In this document: positions 27,814 to 37,000 of the stretch, in pieces
How positions within the stretch are numbered: position 1 is the stretch's first letter
Layout of the letters: each line of letters opens with the position of its first letter
Assembly: GCF_000317105.1 (NCBI RefSeq)
Contig: NC_019693.1
Coordinates: forward strand, 1,116,001-1,180,000
Length of the DNA stretch: 64,000 bases
Direction of reading: 5' to 3'
DNA from: Oscillatoria acuminata PCC 6304
GTDB taxonomy: Bacteria > Cyanobacteriota > Cyanobacteriia > Cyanobacteriales > Laspinemataceae
The notes under the pieces: generated by a model
The model's database searches: none
What the model was told of the DNA's origin: nothing
Seen by the model: the letters and a program-made list of their open reading frames with translations, nothing else
Translations under genes and position numbers: made by a program

Positions 27814-30027
27814 ATGATCCCAGCCATGTCCCAGGGTAAAACATCACAAAACATCCCACTTGAGACCCATTGCCTTTCCGACGCTCAGTTAGAATGCCGG
27901 GAAAAAATGCTCAGGATTGCTGCTAATCCACAAACCCCTAGTGATTCTTTGCGGGATCTTTCCTACAGTAGCGATCGCCTGATTCGGAAAACCGTAGCGG
28001 GCAATCCTAACACACCAAGGGATATTTTATTCAAATTAGGCGAGGAATTTCCCGACGCTCTGATTAACAATCCAGTTTGGGAGTTGTTATTTTTAGAAGA
28101 TCCGAGTCTGACCCGGGATTTACCCTTGAGCGTCCAACACCATCTATTATACCAAGAAGATGTCCCCTATTATTTGATGGAATTGATGGCGACAGCGGGT
28201 GACTTCCATGTTGGTTTAGGATTAGCTCGCCATCCAAAAACTCCCTATACTATCTTACAAGAACTCTTCAAACAGGGTCAAAATCCCCTCAGAGAAGCCG
28301 TCCAACTTCATATTAAATGGCTGGAAACGCCTCAAGAATCATTAGAGGAGATTATTACAGCAGTTCTGGAACACAGAAGCAGCCAAAACTCGACAAAAAT
28401 TACATTAATGTCCCTAGTAGAAACAGGGTTGTTCTTTGATTTAATGGGTAGAGGTAACCCTGGGAATAATCAAGAAATAAACGAGGTATCTCATCCGAGC
28501 TTATGGATTCAGGGACTCAAAAACTTGCGGACTCAAAAAATTAAGGAGCAAGAGATTTTCCAGGATAAAGGTTTGAGCAAAAATAAGATTTTGGAAAACC
28601 TTTTATCACAATTATCTCAAGATTATCATCCGACACTCAAAAAATATTTTTCCGGAAATTCGCAAGCATATTCCGCTATTTTTCCCGATATTTTTTTGTT
28701 AGAAACCTCAAGTAAAAACCCATCGCCAGCCCCACCAAAAATTCCATCTCTGGCGAGTCGATGGCTACAAAAATTTAATTTCATCCCTTTTATCTTGGAG
28801 AGCATTGCTGGCTCTTTTTATACCCCCCATTGGCTGTTATCATTACTGGCAAAATCGAGGTTTAATTTCATTTCTTTTATCTTGGAGAGCATTGCTGGCT
28901 CTTTTTATACCCCCCATTGGCTGTTATCATTACTGGCAAATGGGAATTTATCACTTCGCCGCAAAGTCCTCACCAATCCTAATCTTCCCGGTTCTATATT
29001 AGAAAAATTGGCAATGGATAACAATGTTTTAGTGCAACGGGATGTAGCGAAGCACCCAAATACCCCTGCGTCAGCATTAGAAGTCTTAGCTTGGGTTCCC
29101 GATAGTCAAGTGCGGTCTGACGTGGCAAAACATCTCAATACTGGACTCTTTGACCTCTTGACTTTAGCCATAGATCCGGTTATGAAAGTTCGGCGGGAGA
29201 TTGCCAAAAATCCCCGAACTCCGACTCTGGCATTAGAGTTATTAGCAATGGATGATAATATCCGAGTTCGGGTAGAAGTCGTGAAACATTGCAACGTTCC
29301 TCTCTCCTATTTAGAATCCCTAGTGAACGATTATAATTTTTATATAAAAACTGGTGTTCCTGTAGTCGTCGAACCCACTCAAATGACTATAGAATGGCTC
29401 AAACCGATCATAAGGGAAGAAAATTTTGAAGTTAAAAATAAAATATTTTCTATTTTTCAAATCCCCTTGTCTTGGTTAGAAAAACTCGCAACCGACCCAG
29501 ATAGTCGAGTTCGACAGGGGATTGCCAACTATCGCTATCTCCCGAGCTTTCTGGTCCATCAATTGACCCAGGATACCCATTTGGGGATTCGATGCAGTGC
29601 AATCAATCATCCCAATATGTCGGTTTCTATGCTTAGAGAATTATTATGCGATCGCAATTTATATAATGATTCTGATAAAATTTATCGACAGGTAGCATTT
29701 AACTACCTCAAACACAACCCTAAAGGTTTACCCCTCGTCCTCAAAAAAATTGCTGACTATTCCACAGATTCATTTGAACGCTTGGTGGTGTTATTACATC
29801 CAAAAATTCTTCCTTCTACCCTGGCGCAAAACTGGCGCTCCTTAGATTGGGTAGAACGATATTGTATTGCACAACATCCAAACACACCATCCTATACCTT
29901 AGCCGAGTTGGTAAAAGATGGGAATCGAATAGTCCGCACTGTTGCTTGGAACAACCTCATACAGCGTCAAAAACCCAACCCACTTCTACAGCATCCGGAT
30001 AATGCAACCGCAGATAACTCAGGTTGA
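27814..30027 (+). CDS. LRV-repeat protein 2 (paralogue)
   Basis: A 737-residue paralogue of the preceding protein, 68 nt downstream. The N-terminal module (residues about 25-150) and the C-terminal module (WVERYCIAQHPNTPS...) align with LRV protein 1, while the middle is different and richer in Asn and Lys. LRV units such as AKHPNTPASALEVLAWVPD and AKNPRTPTLALELLAMDD fill residues about 385-500. An 87-bp (29-codon) in-frame tandem duplication at 28774-28947 repeats FILESIAGSFYTPHWLLSLLA. No enzymatic motif is seen. A weak Shine-Dalgarno suggests coupling to the first gene. Confidence 0.83.
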   Translation: MIPAMSQGKTSQNIPLETHCLSDAQLECREKMLRIAANPQTPSDSLRDLSYSSDRLIRKTVAGNPNTPRDILFKLGEEFPDALINNPVWELLFLEDPSLTRDLPLSVQHHLLYQEDVPYYLMELMATAGDFHVGLGLARHPKTPYTILQELFKQGQNPLREAVQLHIKWLETPQESLEEIITAVLEHRSSQNSTKITLMSLVETGLFFDLMGRGNPGNNQEINEVSHPSLWIQGLKNLRTQKIKEQEIFQDKGLSKNKILENLLSQLSQDYHPTLKKYFSGNSQAYSAIFPDIFLLETSSKNPSPAPPKIPSLASRWLQKFNFIPFILESIAGSFYTPHWLLSLLAKSRFNFISFILESIAGSFYTPHWLLSLLANGNLSLRRKVLTNPNLPGSILEKLAMDNNVLVQRDVAKHPNTPASALEVLAWVPDSQVRSDVAKHLNTGLFDLLTLAIDPVMKVRREIAKNPRTPTLALELLAMDDNIRVRVEVVKHCNVPLSYLESLVNDYNFYIKTGVPVVVEPTQMTIEWLKPIIREENFEVKNKIFSIFQIPLSWLEKLATDPDSRVRQGIANYRYLPSFLVHQLTQDTHLGIRCSAINHPNMSVSMLRELLCDRNLYNDSDKIYRQVAFNYLKHNPKGLPLVLKKIADYSTDSFERLVVLLHPKILPSTLAQNWRSLDWVERYCIAQHPNTPSYTLAELVKDGNRIVRTVAWNNLIQRQKPNPLLQHPDNATADNSG
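28774..28947. repeat. 87-bp near-identical tandem duplication inside LRV gene 2
   Basis: Two adjacent 87-bp units start with TTTAATTTCAT. The first 80 positions differ at only two bases; the last seven differ more. The reading frame is kept. Confidence 0.9.
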
Positions 30028-30116
30028 AAGGCGATCGCACCCTTCCGGACTAAAATTAACCCTTAACTCAGTTACCTCGCTCAGTTTCCTTCTTTCACCC
30101 TTGCCTAATAATTGCC

Positions 30117-31118
30117 ATGACTCCCACGCAACTCCAAAACTATTTGAATCGGTTAATCAAGCATAAATTACCCATTAGTACCATGATTTGGGGACCTCCG
30201 GGCATCGGAAAATCCAGCATCGTCGAACAAGTTTCCCGTCGTCATAAACTAGATTTTGTAGATGTGCGGTTATCTCAATTAGCCCCAACCGATTTGCGGG
30301 GATTGCCTGTAGCTGAAAATGGCGTTTCTAAATGGTATCCCCCAGAATTCCTCCCACAAAAAGGCCAAGGTATTCTCTTCTTAGATGAACTAAATATGGC
30401 ACCTCCAGCAATGCAGGGCATGGCTCAACAATTAATCCTCGATCGCCGGGTGGGGTCTTATGAAGTTCCCCCAGGTTGGTATATTTGGGCGGCAGGGAAC
30501 CGCAAAGAAGACCGGGCCGCTGTTTTTGATATGCCTTCTCCCTTAGCTAACCGATTTTTACATCTGGAGGTTCAGCCCGATTTTGCCAGCTTTAAAACCT
30601 ATGCAATAGCGAAAAGAATTCACGAACAAATTATCGCCTTCCTCTCTTTTCGGACTCCTTTGTTACATCAACCGAACTATCATCAACCCGCTTGGCCTTC
30701 TCCTCGGTCTTGGGAAATGGCAAGTAAGCTCCATAAAGTTGGATTGGAGATTGAACCAGCCGTGGGTTATGATACCACTGCCGAGTTTAAAGCCTTTCTA
30801 AACTTATACCAAAATTTACCCGATTTCAATCAAATTTTTCGAGGAGAAGGGAGTCATATTTCTTTTCCCAATGAACCTTCGGTACGCTATGCATTAAGTG
30901 TGGGGTTGGCTATCCGTGCCAATGATGATGTCGAGGGATATAATGCTTTTATCTGGTTGTCAGAAGTAGCCAGCAGTGAGTGGGTTCAATTATTTGCATT
31001 GGATTTATTCCGACAAATGCGAAGTAAAGGAAAAATGGGGGTGCTGGCGCAGTTGGTGCAAAAGGATGAAAAACTACAAAAGTTTCTTAAAGAGTTTCAA
31101 GGGTTGTTGGCGGGGTGA
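30117..31118 (+). CDS. MoxR-type AAA+ ATPase
   Basis: A 333-residue ATPase. Walker A is GPPGIGKS (residues 26-33), Walker B is ILFLDE (D90, E91), sensor 1 lies in IWAAGNRKED, and PSPLANRF holds the arginine finger. This belongs to the AAA_5/MoxR branch, whose members usually remodel or activate a VWA-domain partner. That partner is the next gene. It follows the LRV genes after 89 nt on the same strand. Confidence 0.9.
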   Translation: MTPTQLQNYLNRLIKHKLPISTMIWGPPGIGKSSIVEQVSRRHKLDFVDVRLSQLAPTDLRGLPVAENGVSKWYPPEFLPQKGQGILFLDELNMAPPAMQGMAQQLILDRRVGSYEVPPGWYIWAAGNRKEDRAAVFDMPSPLANRFLHLEVQPDFASFKTYAIAKRIHEQIIAFLSFRTPLLHQPNYHQPAWPSPRSWEMASKLHKVGLEIEPAVGYDTTAEFKAFLNLYQNLPDFNQIFRGEGSHISFPNEPSVRYALSVGLAIRANDDVEGYNAFIWLSEVASSEWVQLFALDLFRQMRSKGKMGVLAQLVQKDEKLQKFLKEFQGLLAG

Positions 31119-31121
31119 GTT

Positions 31122-31194
31122 TGTTGGGGGATAACGACTGAAGTCGTTACTAAAAACTAAGAAAGATAACGACTGAAGTCGTTACTACGAACAA
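31122..31194. repeat. Two AACGACTGAAGTCGTT palindromes
   Basis: ATAACGACTGAAGTCGTTACTA occurs twice in the MoxR-VWA gap. A third copy is at 54408-54430. It is a small dispersed palindrome. Confidence 0.8.
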
Positions 31195-31234
31195 GGGGAG
31201 ATTAAGGGGTTTTTGGGATAAAAGAGGTTAAATT

Positions 31235-32398
31235 ATGGAATTGTCTGCGGATATCAAGAAAATAATTAGTGCCTCGCTGTTGCGGTTGCGGATAAAATCT
31301 CCTTTTTTTGCAACTTTAGCACTGTTTACTTATTTTCAAGCTACGGAACTGGTCCCGACTGCGGCAACGAATGGGAAAGATATTTTTGTGAATGAAACGT
31401 TTCTGCGATCGCTGGTTCCGTTAGAGGTTGATGGGTTGTTACTCCATGAAGTGTTACACGCGGCTTTGTTGCACTGTATCCGCCGAGGCAGTCGCGAGCC
31501 TTTGTTATGGAATATTGCCGCAGATATCGTCATTAATGGGATGATTGCTGACCAGAAAGATTTTAAACTGCCGGAATGCGGAATCCGTAACCCAGAATTA
31601 GAACAATTCAGTGCTGAAGAAGTTTATGAAATTTTATTGAAAACTGCTAAAATTATTGAATTGGAGCAGCTAGACTTATTAATAGAAATTCCCAAAGATT
31701 GTTTGCAGGGAAAACCTCCCGGTTTTGGGGGAACCTTAGACCGATCGCAGCGTGCGGAATTAGAACGGCACTGGCGAAATGCGATGCAACAAGCTATGAC
31801 CGTAGCGCGATCGAGCAATAATCAAGGCAGTATTCCGGCGAGAATGCAGCGAGAATTGGGTGCAGTGACTCAGGCACAACTCGACTGGCGATCGCACTTA
31901 TGGCGCTATTTAGTCAAAACCCCCACGGATTTTTCCGGGTTTGATCGCAGGTTTGTCGGACGGGGACTCTATTTAGAAACACTCGAAGGCGAATCCGTCG
32001 AAGTCTTCGTGGCAGTCGATACCAGCGGTTCGATCGCCCACCAACAGATGCAACTCTTCCTCAGCGAAGTCTATGGCATTATTCAAGCCTACCCTCATCT
32101 CAAAGGGGAATTATATTATGTAGATGCCGAAGCCTATGGCCCTTATACCCTTTCCTCCCAGCAAACACTCCCGCAACCTATCGGGGGAGGTGGCACGTCG
32201 TTTATTCCCTTTTTCAATCAAGTCAACGATCGCTGGGACCGCCAAAACCAGGCCATCTGCGTCTACCTCACCGATGGATATGGCAGTTTCCCCCAGGAAC
32301 CCCCGCCTCTGCCAGTCCTCTGGGTGGTGACACCCGGGGGGTTGTACTTGGAACATTTTCCCTTCGGAGAAGCAGTCCGATTACTCTGTGTGTCTTAA
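31235..32398 (+). CDS. DUF2201-type metallopeptidase / VWA protein
   Basis: A 387-residue protein with two parts. Residues 1-110 hold a zincin-like motif H71EVLH75 followed by His80, and ILWN-type helices typical of the DUF2201 N-terminal putative metallopeptidase. Residues about 255-380 are a von Willebrand A-like domain with the MIDAS motif AVD262TSGS266, a TSF and a later DG. Such proteins pair with MoxR ATPases, which are thought to load or activate them. AGAGG precedes the ATG. It is the last gene of the LRV-LRV-MoxR-VWA cassette. Confidence 0.88.
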   Translation: MELSADIKKIISASLLRLRIKSPFFATLALFTYFQATELVPTAATNGKDIFVNETFLRSLVPLEVDGLLLHEVLHAALLHCIRRGSREPLLWNIAADIVINGMIADQKDFKLPECGIRNPELEQFSAEEVYEILLKTAKIIELEQLDLLIEIPKDCLQGKPPGFGGTLDRSQRAELERHWRNAMQQAMTVARSSNNQGSIPARMQRELGAVTQAQLDWRSHLWRYLVKTPTDFSGFDRRFVGRGLYLETLEGESVEVFVAVDTSGSIAHQQMQLFLSEVYGIIQAYPHLKGELYYVDAEAYGPYTLSSQQTLPQPIGGGGTSFIPFFNQVNDRWDRQNQAICVYLTDGYGSFPQEPPPLPVLWVVTPGGLYLEHFPFGEAVRLLCVS

Positions 32399-32416
32399 AC
32401 TGATTATACTGGCGCG

Positions 32417-33360
32417 TTGAATATCAGGAATTGTCCGTTGAAATTGTCATGGTTTGAGAATTATCAGCCGATCGCCGCGATCGCCGTTACCCCATCGGGG
32501 GTCAAACGATTACCATCTTTGTGTGATGCCACCGATGCTATCCTCTGGATACCCGCATCCGGTCAAAGTGCGATCACGGGGACAACTCATCTCAGAATCA
32601 AGGTTTATACAAGCTCATTACAGGCGGATCATCGATGTTACAATGGCCAGGAATTGATGTGCTAGGCGTCCCCTTTGGCTGGACAAGAGGGGAGGGTAAT
32701 TGGACTGCCGTGAGTGCGGCGATCGCCCGTCAGGAACCCGTAGAAGTCATCCAGGAAGTCGGTTGCACCCTCTGGCAAGAGACTTTACCTGCAAATCATC
32801 CCTTAATCCTAGAATGGCCAGAGGATCTAAAAACCCCCAAGGCAAGAGTCTGGATTAGTGCTATCCAACGCCAATTTGCACCGGATTCACAATTCCCCAA
32901 GGTACAGTGGCATCCGCGAGTCTTGTGGGTGGGAGTGGGTTGCGGACGAGGAATCTCGCGTCGAGTGGTGGAAACGGCGATCGCCCAAGTTTGTCAGTCT
33001 CATCATTTCGCACAAGGGGCGATCGCCGGAATTGCCACCCTTGATATTAAAGCCGATGAAGTGGGATTATTGGAGTTGTGCCAAGGGCGTCATTGGCCGC
33101 TAAAAACCTTTCCTTCAGAGCTTTTGAAGTCGGTTACAGTTCCCACCCCGTCCAAGGGAGTTGCACAGAAAATCGGCACTCCCAGCGTGGCAGAAGCAGC
33201 GGCGATCGTTGCGGCACAAGGGTGGACCTCTTCAGAAGAAACGCCCTATTCTCTTCTAGTTCCTAAGCAAATTGTTCGCCTAGAGGGGGAACCCGGTGTC
33301 GTAACGGTGGCGATCGCTCAAGCAGAGAGAGAATATATCGAACGTGAGGGAAAACGGTGA
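32417..33360 (+). pseudogene. cbiG: Broken cbiG (cobalamin biosynthesis) remnant
   Basis: Residues IAAIAVTPSGVKRLPSLC in one frame from about 32470 match the N-terminus of CbiG (cobalt-precorrin 5A hydrolase). The rest of the N-terminal domain is missing. A second frame resumes near 32605 with LITGGSSMLQWPGIDVLG and continues as the central and C-terminal parts (GVPFGWTRGEGNWTAVSAAIA, GVGCGRGIS, KADEVGL, SVAEAAA) to a stop at 33360. The gene thus carries an internal deletion plus frameshift. Many cyanobacterial CbiG proteins are fused to CobJ; no CobJ part follows here. A 241-residue C-terminal product starting at ATG 32635 could still be made. Confidence 0.75.
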
Positions 33361-33361
33361 A

Positions 33362-33709
33362 TTAGTGATGGGTTATCCCCTCTATGTTTTTTTGAATTTC
33401 TTGGCGCACTTGTTCAACAGTTAACCCCAAAATTTGGGCCGTTTGCTCTACCGTAAATCCCCGGGACAACAACTCCGGAATTACTTCAAGTTTGCCTTCA
33501 AGTTTGCCTTCGAGTTTAATATCTTGATACAGTCTGGATTGCTTGAATCCACTCACGTCTATCATCTTTTTTACCTCCTCGCGTCTGAATTTAGAAAACT
33601 TGTACAATACCACCGTCTCTATTAAGTCTACAACCTCTGCGCGATCGGCGTCATCGGTCATTCCCAAAGCCACACTATTTTTGATGAAAAAATCCGGGGA
33701 TAGGGTCAA
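33362..33709 (-). pseudogene. Truncated C-terminal copy of Rpn/DUF2887 protein
   Basis: From DDADRAEVVDLIETVV onward this 115-codon frame is nearly identical to the C-terminus of the neighbouring full-length protein (33752-34549), including the KLEGKLEG helix and GFTVEQTAQIL. The nuclease domain is absent, so it is a partial tandem duplicate. Confidence 0.8.
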
Positions 33710-33751
33710 ACGCCCTCCCCCAGATTCAAATGTTTTAACCCGTCGTCAAAC

Positions 33752-34549
33752 CTAGGTTTCTTGAATTCCTTGGCGCACTTGTTCAACGGTTAACTCCAAA
33801 ATTTGTGCGGTTTGCTCTACCGTAAATCCCCGGGATAGCAACTGCGGGATTACTTTAAGTTTGCCTTCCATCAGACCTTCAAGTTTGCCTTCGAGCTTAA
33901 TATCTTGATACAGCTTGGATTGCTTGAATTCATTCACGCCTATCATCTCTTGGACCTCCTCGCGGCTTAACTTAGAAAACTTGTACAATACGACCGTCTC
34001 TATCAAGTCTACAACTTCGGCGCGTTCGGCGTCATCACTCATGTCCTGCCTTGCCTGAACCACAAGCTGTCTGGCTTGTTCGGCAGCAGAAGCGTCTCGC
34101 TTCTCAATGATTAATTGGACAATCCGCATTCCTAAGGAGGTTTCGGGGACCCCTTCCAACTCGTCGAGATAGATGCGCTGAACTTGAGGGGAATTTAGTA
34201 GCGCTTGATAGGGGGCCACTTCCTTCGGTTCATAACTGCGTCGCCCAAAAATGACGACTAATCGCCAGTTTTGGGTGGGATTGTTCTGATGGAGGTATAG
34301 AAAGAGTTCGGCAAATAAATTGGCATAAAATTTTTTGTCGCTGTAAAATTGCACCTCCACCAAATTCAGGGGCATTTCTGGAAACTCAGCTTTGGGGATA
34401 AACAACCCATCAATCCGAAAGGCGGTTTGTTTGAGTTCCACGGAGGAGAAGTCATAAGCCTCTGCTTCGGAGGCGGGACGACCAATTAGTTCAAAGAAGC
34501 AACTGGGTTGTTGTTTAAACAGTCGGTAAAATATCGGGTCTGTTTCCAT
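33752..34549 (-). CDS. DUF2887 / Rpn-family PD-(D/E)XK protein
   Basis: A 265-residue member of the cyanobacterial DUF2887 group, related to Rpn recombination-promoting nucleases. The N-terminus METDPIFYRLFKQQPSCFFELIG is diagnostic. FRIDGLFIP followed by LVEVQFYSDK gives the D...ExQ nuclease core (about residues 48-73). The C-terminus holds a helical region (VDLIETVVLYKF) and a GLTVEQ-type helix-turn-helix. The start at METD is preferred over a GTG seven codons earlier. These genes are numerous and variable in cyanobacteria. Confidence 0.82.
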   Translation of the reverse strand: METDPIFYRLFKQQPSCFFELIGRPASEAEAYDFSSVELKQTAFRIDGLFIPKAEFPEMPLNLVEVQFYSDKKFYANLFAELFLYLHQNNPTQNWRLVVIFGRRSYEPKEVAPYQALLNSPQVQRIYLDELEGVPETSLGMRIVQLIIEKRDASAAEQARQLVVQARQDMSDDAERAEVVDLIETVVLYKFSKLSREEVQEMIGVNEFKQSKLYQDIKLEGKLEGLMEGKLKVIPQLLSRGFTVEQTAQILELTVEQVRQGIQET

Positions 34550-34674
34550 ATCAGCAGGAGTAGATGGCACTCCAGGGTGATGTCTTGATTAAGGCTTATT
34601 TTATCATATTTACGGTTCAAAAAACTATATTTACCTCAAATCAAGGCAAGTTTATGATGACAGTTTTCTGAAAA

Positions 34675-35253
34675 TTACGCGCCTAGGTTTCCGGCGGCTA
34701 ACACTTGGTCAACGGTTAAGGTTAATTCTGGGAAAACTTGAGAGACTATGGGCTGACTGGCGGTTAAGACGGTTTCTTCATAAAATCCCTCTTCTAGGCG
34801 CAAGATGGATAGTTTATTTAGGATGGGGTCTACAATCCAATATTCGACGATTTCGGCGGCTGCATATTCCGATCGCTTATATCGATAGTCCCGGTTGACG
34901 GATTCAGGACTGACCACTTCTACCACTAATAACGGCGGCGTCTGGAACACCAAAGATTTTTGGGTTAATTCCTGGGCTTGTTCGAGAGTGACCACGCAAA
35001 TATCCGCTAGACGAGACTTCTGTGGTCCGGTTCTGATTCCTGCATCTTTAAAACAGATCCATTCTAAAGATTTGCGGTTTATTTCAGATTCTAACGCTTT
35101 TTCCAGAAATCGGGCAATTAAAAAATGCTCTAAACGGGGTGGATTCATGACCTCTAATTTCCCATTGACTAATTCATATCGGTTCGCGCTTCCATCATCA
35201 TACTGGAGATAGTCTTCAAAGCTGCATAATTTATCGGCAACTAGAGTATTCAT
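34675..35253 (-). CDS. Uma2-family putative endonuclease
   Basis: A 192-residue protein of the Uma2 (DUF820) family, abundant in cyanobacteria. RYELVNGKLEVM, ADICVV, LVVEVVSPES and KRSEYAAAEIVEYWIVDP are the family blocks; the Asp and Glu in ADI and VEV with Lys in YKRSEY fit a PD-(D/E)XK core. Cellular role unknown. It lies 125 nt from the DUF2887 gene in an accessory island of nuclease-fold genes. Confidence 0.88.
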   Translation of the reverse strand: MNTLVADKLCSFEDYLQYDDGSANRYELVNGKLEVMNPPRLEHFLIARFLEKALESEINRKSLEWICFKDAGIRTGPQKSRLADICVVTLEQAQELTQKSLVFQTPPLLVVEVVSPESVNRDYRYKRSEYAAAEIVEYWIVDPILNKLSILRLEEGFYEETVLTASQPIVSQVFPELTLTVDQVLAAGNLGA

Positions 35254-35653
35254 GGCAATTGTTTAGATGGGATTGATTGATGCCATTATAGCGCATCACA
35301 TGACCACCACTCTGGTGGTTCACGGGTCAGAGGGCTCCAGAGGGAGGAACGATGGGGAGAGAAATCTCATTCAGGAATTATACCCTGGTTTTATACCGAG
35401 CATCATCGATCGCCCTTCAAGAACTTCTGGATCTTCTGGGGAGGCAGTCGCCCCCCAAATAGGGCCCTCAGTTCAAGTAAACTCGGACCCTCCCAAAACA
35501 ATGACCATTTTAAAAATTTTGTCAATGATACCGATCGCCAATCTTTTGCCAAATTTTCACAGTCATCCTATGTTGGCGATCGCTTCTTAAATTCACTAAA
35601 TCTTTAAAAATAAAACTTGAGTGTTGTGCAATCGATTTCAATAGGGTGCAATC
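35254..35653. other. Gene-free 400-nt stretch
   Basis: An open frame at 35267-35590 has no recognisable features and unlikely composition. The last 60 nt (AT-rich) probably contain the promoter of the small gene at 35654. Nothing else is supported. Confidence 0.4.
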
Positions 35654-35857
35654 ATGCTACGTCAAACAACTTTACCCAAACTTTCAGTGGATCAAATTGT
35701 GGAGAGAATCTTTGCTCTACGGCAAATCACCCGCGTTGACCAACAACTGTTGATGGCAACGCTACTCTCGAAAAATGCTCTGAATGACCGTGAACATACG
35801 CAAATTAGTCGCGTTTTTGATGCGGTCCAACGCGGTCTAATTCGGGTTGTCGAGTAA
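35654..35857 (+). CDS. Small conserved cyanobacterial protein
   Basis: A 67-residue soluble, mostly helical protein (MLRQTTLPKLSVDQIVERIF...). Its pattern, with RITRVDQQLLM-like and INRVFDAVQRGLIRVV-like segments, is one I have seen as a conserved short hypothetical in many cyanobacteria. Function unknown. Single gene preceded by an AT-rich leader. Confidence 0.65.
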   Translation: MLRQTTLPKLSVDQIVERIFALRQITRVDQQLLMATLLSKNALNDREHTQISRVFDAVQRGLIRVVE

Positions 35858-36045
35858 CGTTTATCGGGTGATTGCGGATGAAAAATGCTTGCCCTAAGTG
35901 GGTTACAGCAGTTTTTCTTCTATCTTGAACTCTCAAGAGCAAACAACATTAGTCGCAACACCTGTTAGGCTACGCAGGTCAGTAGGTTTTTCCGTGAATA
36001 TACTCTCTTAAATCTTATTACTGGGACTCATGAATGTCTATCAAT

Positions 36046-36081
36046 AAAAAACAGCCTGCTGGATCCATAGTTCCAGCAGGC
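36046..36081 (-). terminator. Strong terminator of tab2-like gene
   Basis: GCCTGCTGG pairs with CCAGCAGGC across 10 nt, followed on the minus strand by TTTTTT. It lies 58 nt beyond the Tab2-like stop codon. Confidence 0.85.
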
Positions 36082-36138
36082 CCTATCAATTTAAAGGGCA
36101 AAATGAAACCCCATAACCCTATTTGTAGCAATCAGGTC

Positions 36139-36972
36139 TTAGGTATTCTGTAATAACCAAAACCCACTATAGGTCATCCCAGAATCATCCGGTTGGATGA
36201 GTAAAAAATGTAACCCCTGAGTTGCCTGTTTGCGCTGTTGAAAGGTTTGACCCGCCTCGGCAACTTCTGTATCCTCAAAGGTAGCCATAATCCACCGATC
36301 GACTAATCCCGCCTCTAAAATTAATCCATTCGGAGGTCCAGGATTATAATTGATCGCCACTGGGGATGCTTCCTGCAACCATTGAGCAATTTTCATCGAT
36401 TGCCGTCCGCCATCAAGGACCACTCCCGGAATCACCGCCGTAGAAGGGAGTCCCAAGGCAACCGGGGTCAGTTCCTCCGGGATGTGCCGAATCCGGATTG
36501 CTCTTTGTGCAAACACTTCCATTAAATAAGCGGCACTCACCGAAGCAAACCGCCAGCGATCGCCCCATAACGCTTCCGGCAGGGGTCCCGGTGGTGGGCG
36601 ATCGCTGACTAAGGGTTCATAAGGTTCACAAGTATAATTGGGCGCGTTTCTATACTCCTGCGCCTTTTCCACCAACCATGATTTTAAAGCGGGAGTGCGT
36701 CGAGAGGGTTCTATCTTCACCCCCAGTTTTTCCCCTGCTGCTACCATCAAACTCAGCGACTGGGGACGAAACACCGCGATCGCCTCCGGTAATCTCCCCT
36801 CTGCCACAATTTGCAGTTGTTCCGCTAACCAAGTCGAGTTTGCCTCCGATTGAGAACAACAACGACTCCATTGAAAATTTCCCGTTGGATCACAGAGGCA
36901 CAACTCCCATAAAGGTTCCCCTGTGGCACTTTGTAACGGACGACGGTAAAAATCTGCTTGCCAAATGACCAC
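36139..36972 (-). CDS. Tab2/Atab2 family RNA-binding protein
   Basis: A 277-residue soluble protein (DUF1092). In plants and algae Tab2 is needed for translation of photosystem I psaB mRNA. Typical segments are IWQADFYRRPL at the start, WEL(C)LCD, FRPQSLSLM, WGDRWRFASV and the C-terminal YSGFWLLQ. Start is GTG at 36972 since the family begins (M)xIWQADFY. Probably cytoplasmic or thylakoid-associated and involved in photosystem biogenesis. Confidence 0.9.
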   Translation of the reverse strand: MVIWQADFYRRPLQSATGEPLWELCLCDPTGNFQWSRCCSQSEANSTWLAEQLQIVAEGRLPEAIAVFRPQSLSLMVAAGEKLGVKIEPSRRTPALKSWLVEKAQEYRNAPNYTCEPYEPLVSDRPPPGPLPEALWGDRWRFASVSAAYLMEVFAQRAIRIRHIPEELTPVALGLPSTAVIPGVVLDGGRQSMKIAQWLQEASPVAINYNPGPPNGLILEAGLVDRWIMATFEDTEVAEAGQTFQQRKQATQGLHFLLIQPDDSGMTYSGFWLLQNT

Positions 36973-37000
36973 AATTACAATCTCAATGTATCAATACCAA

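Noticed and set aside
35267-35590. 107-codon open frame as a gene
   Set aside because: No homology recognised, poor composition, no ribosome-binding site, and it overlaps the likely promoter zone of the next gene.
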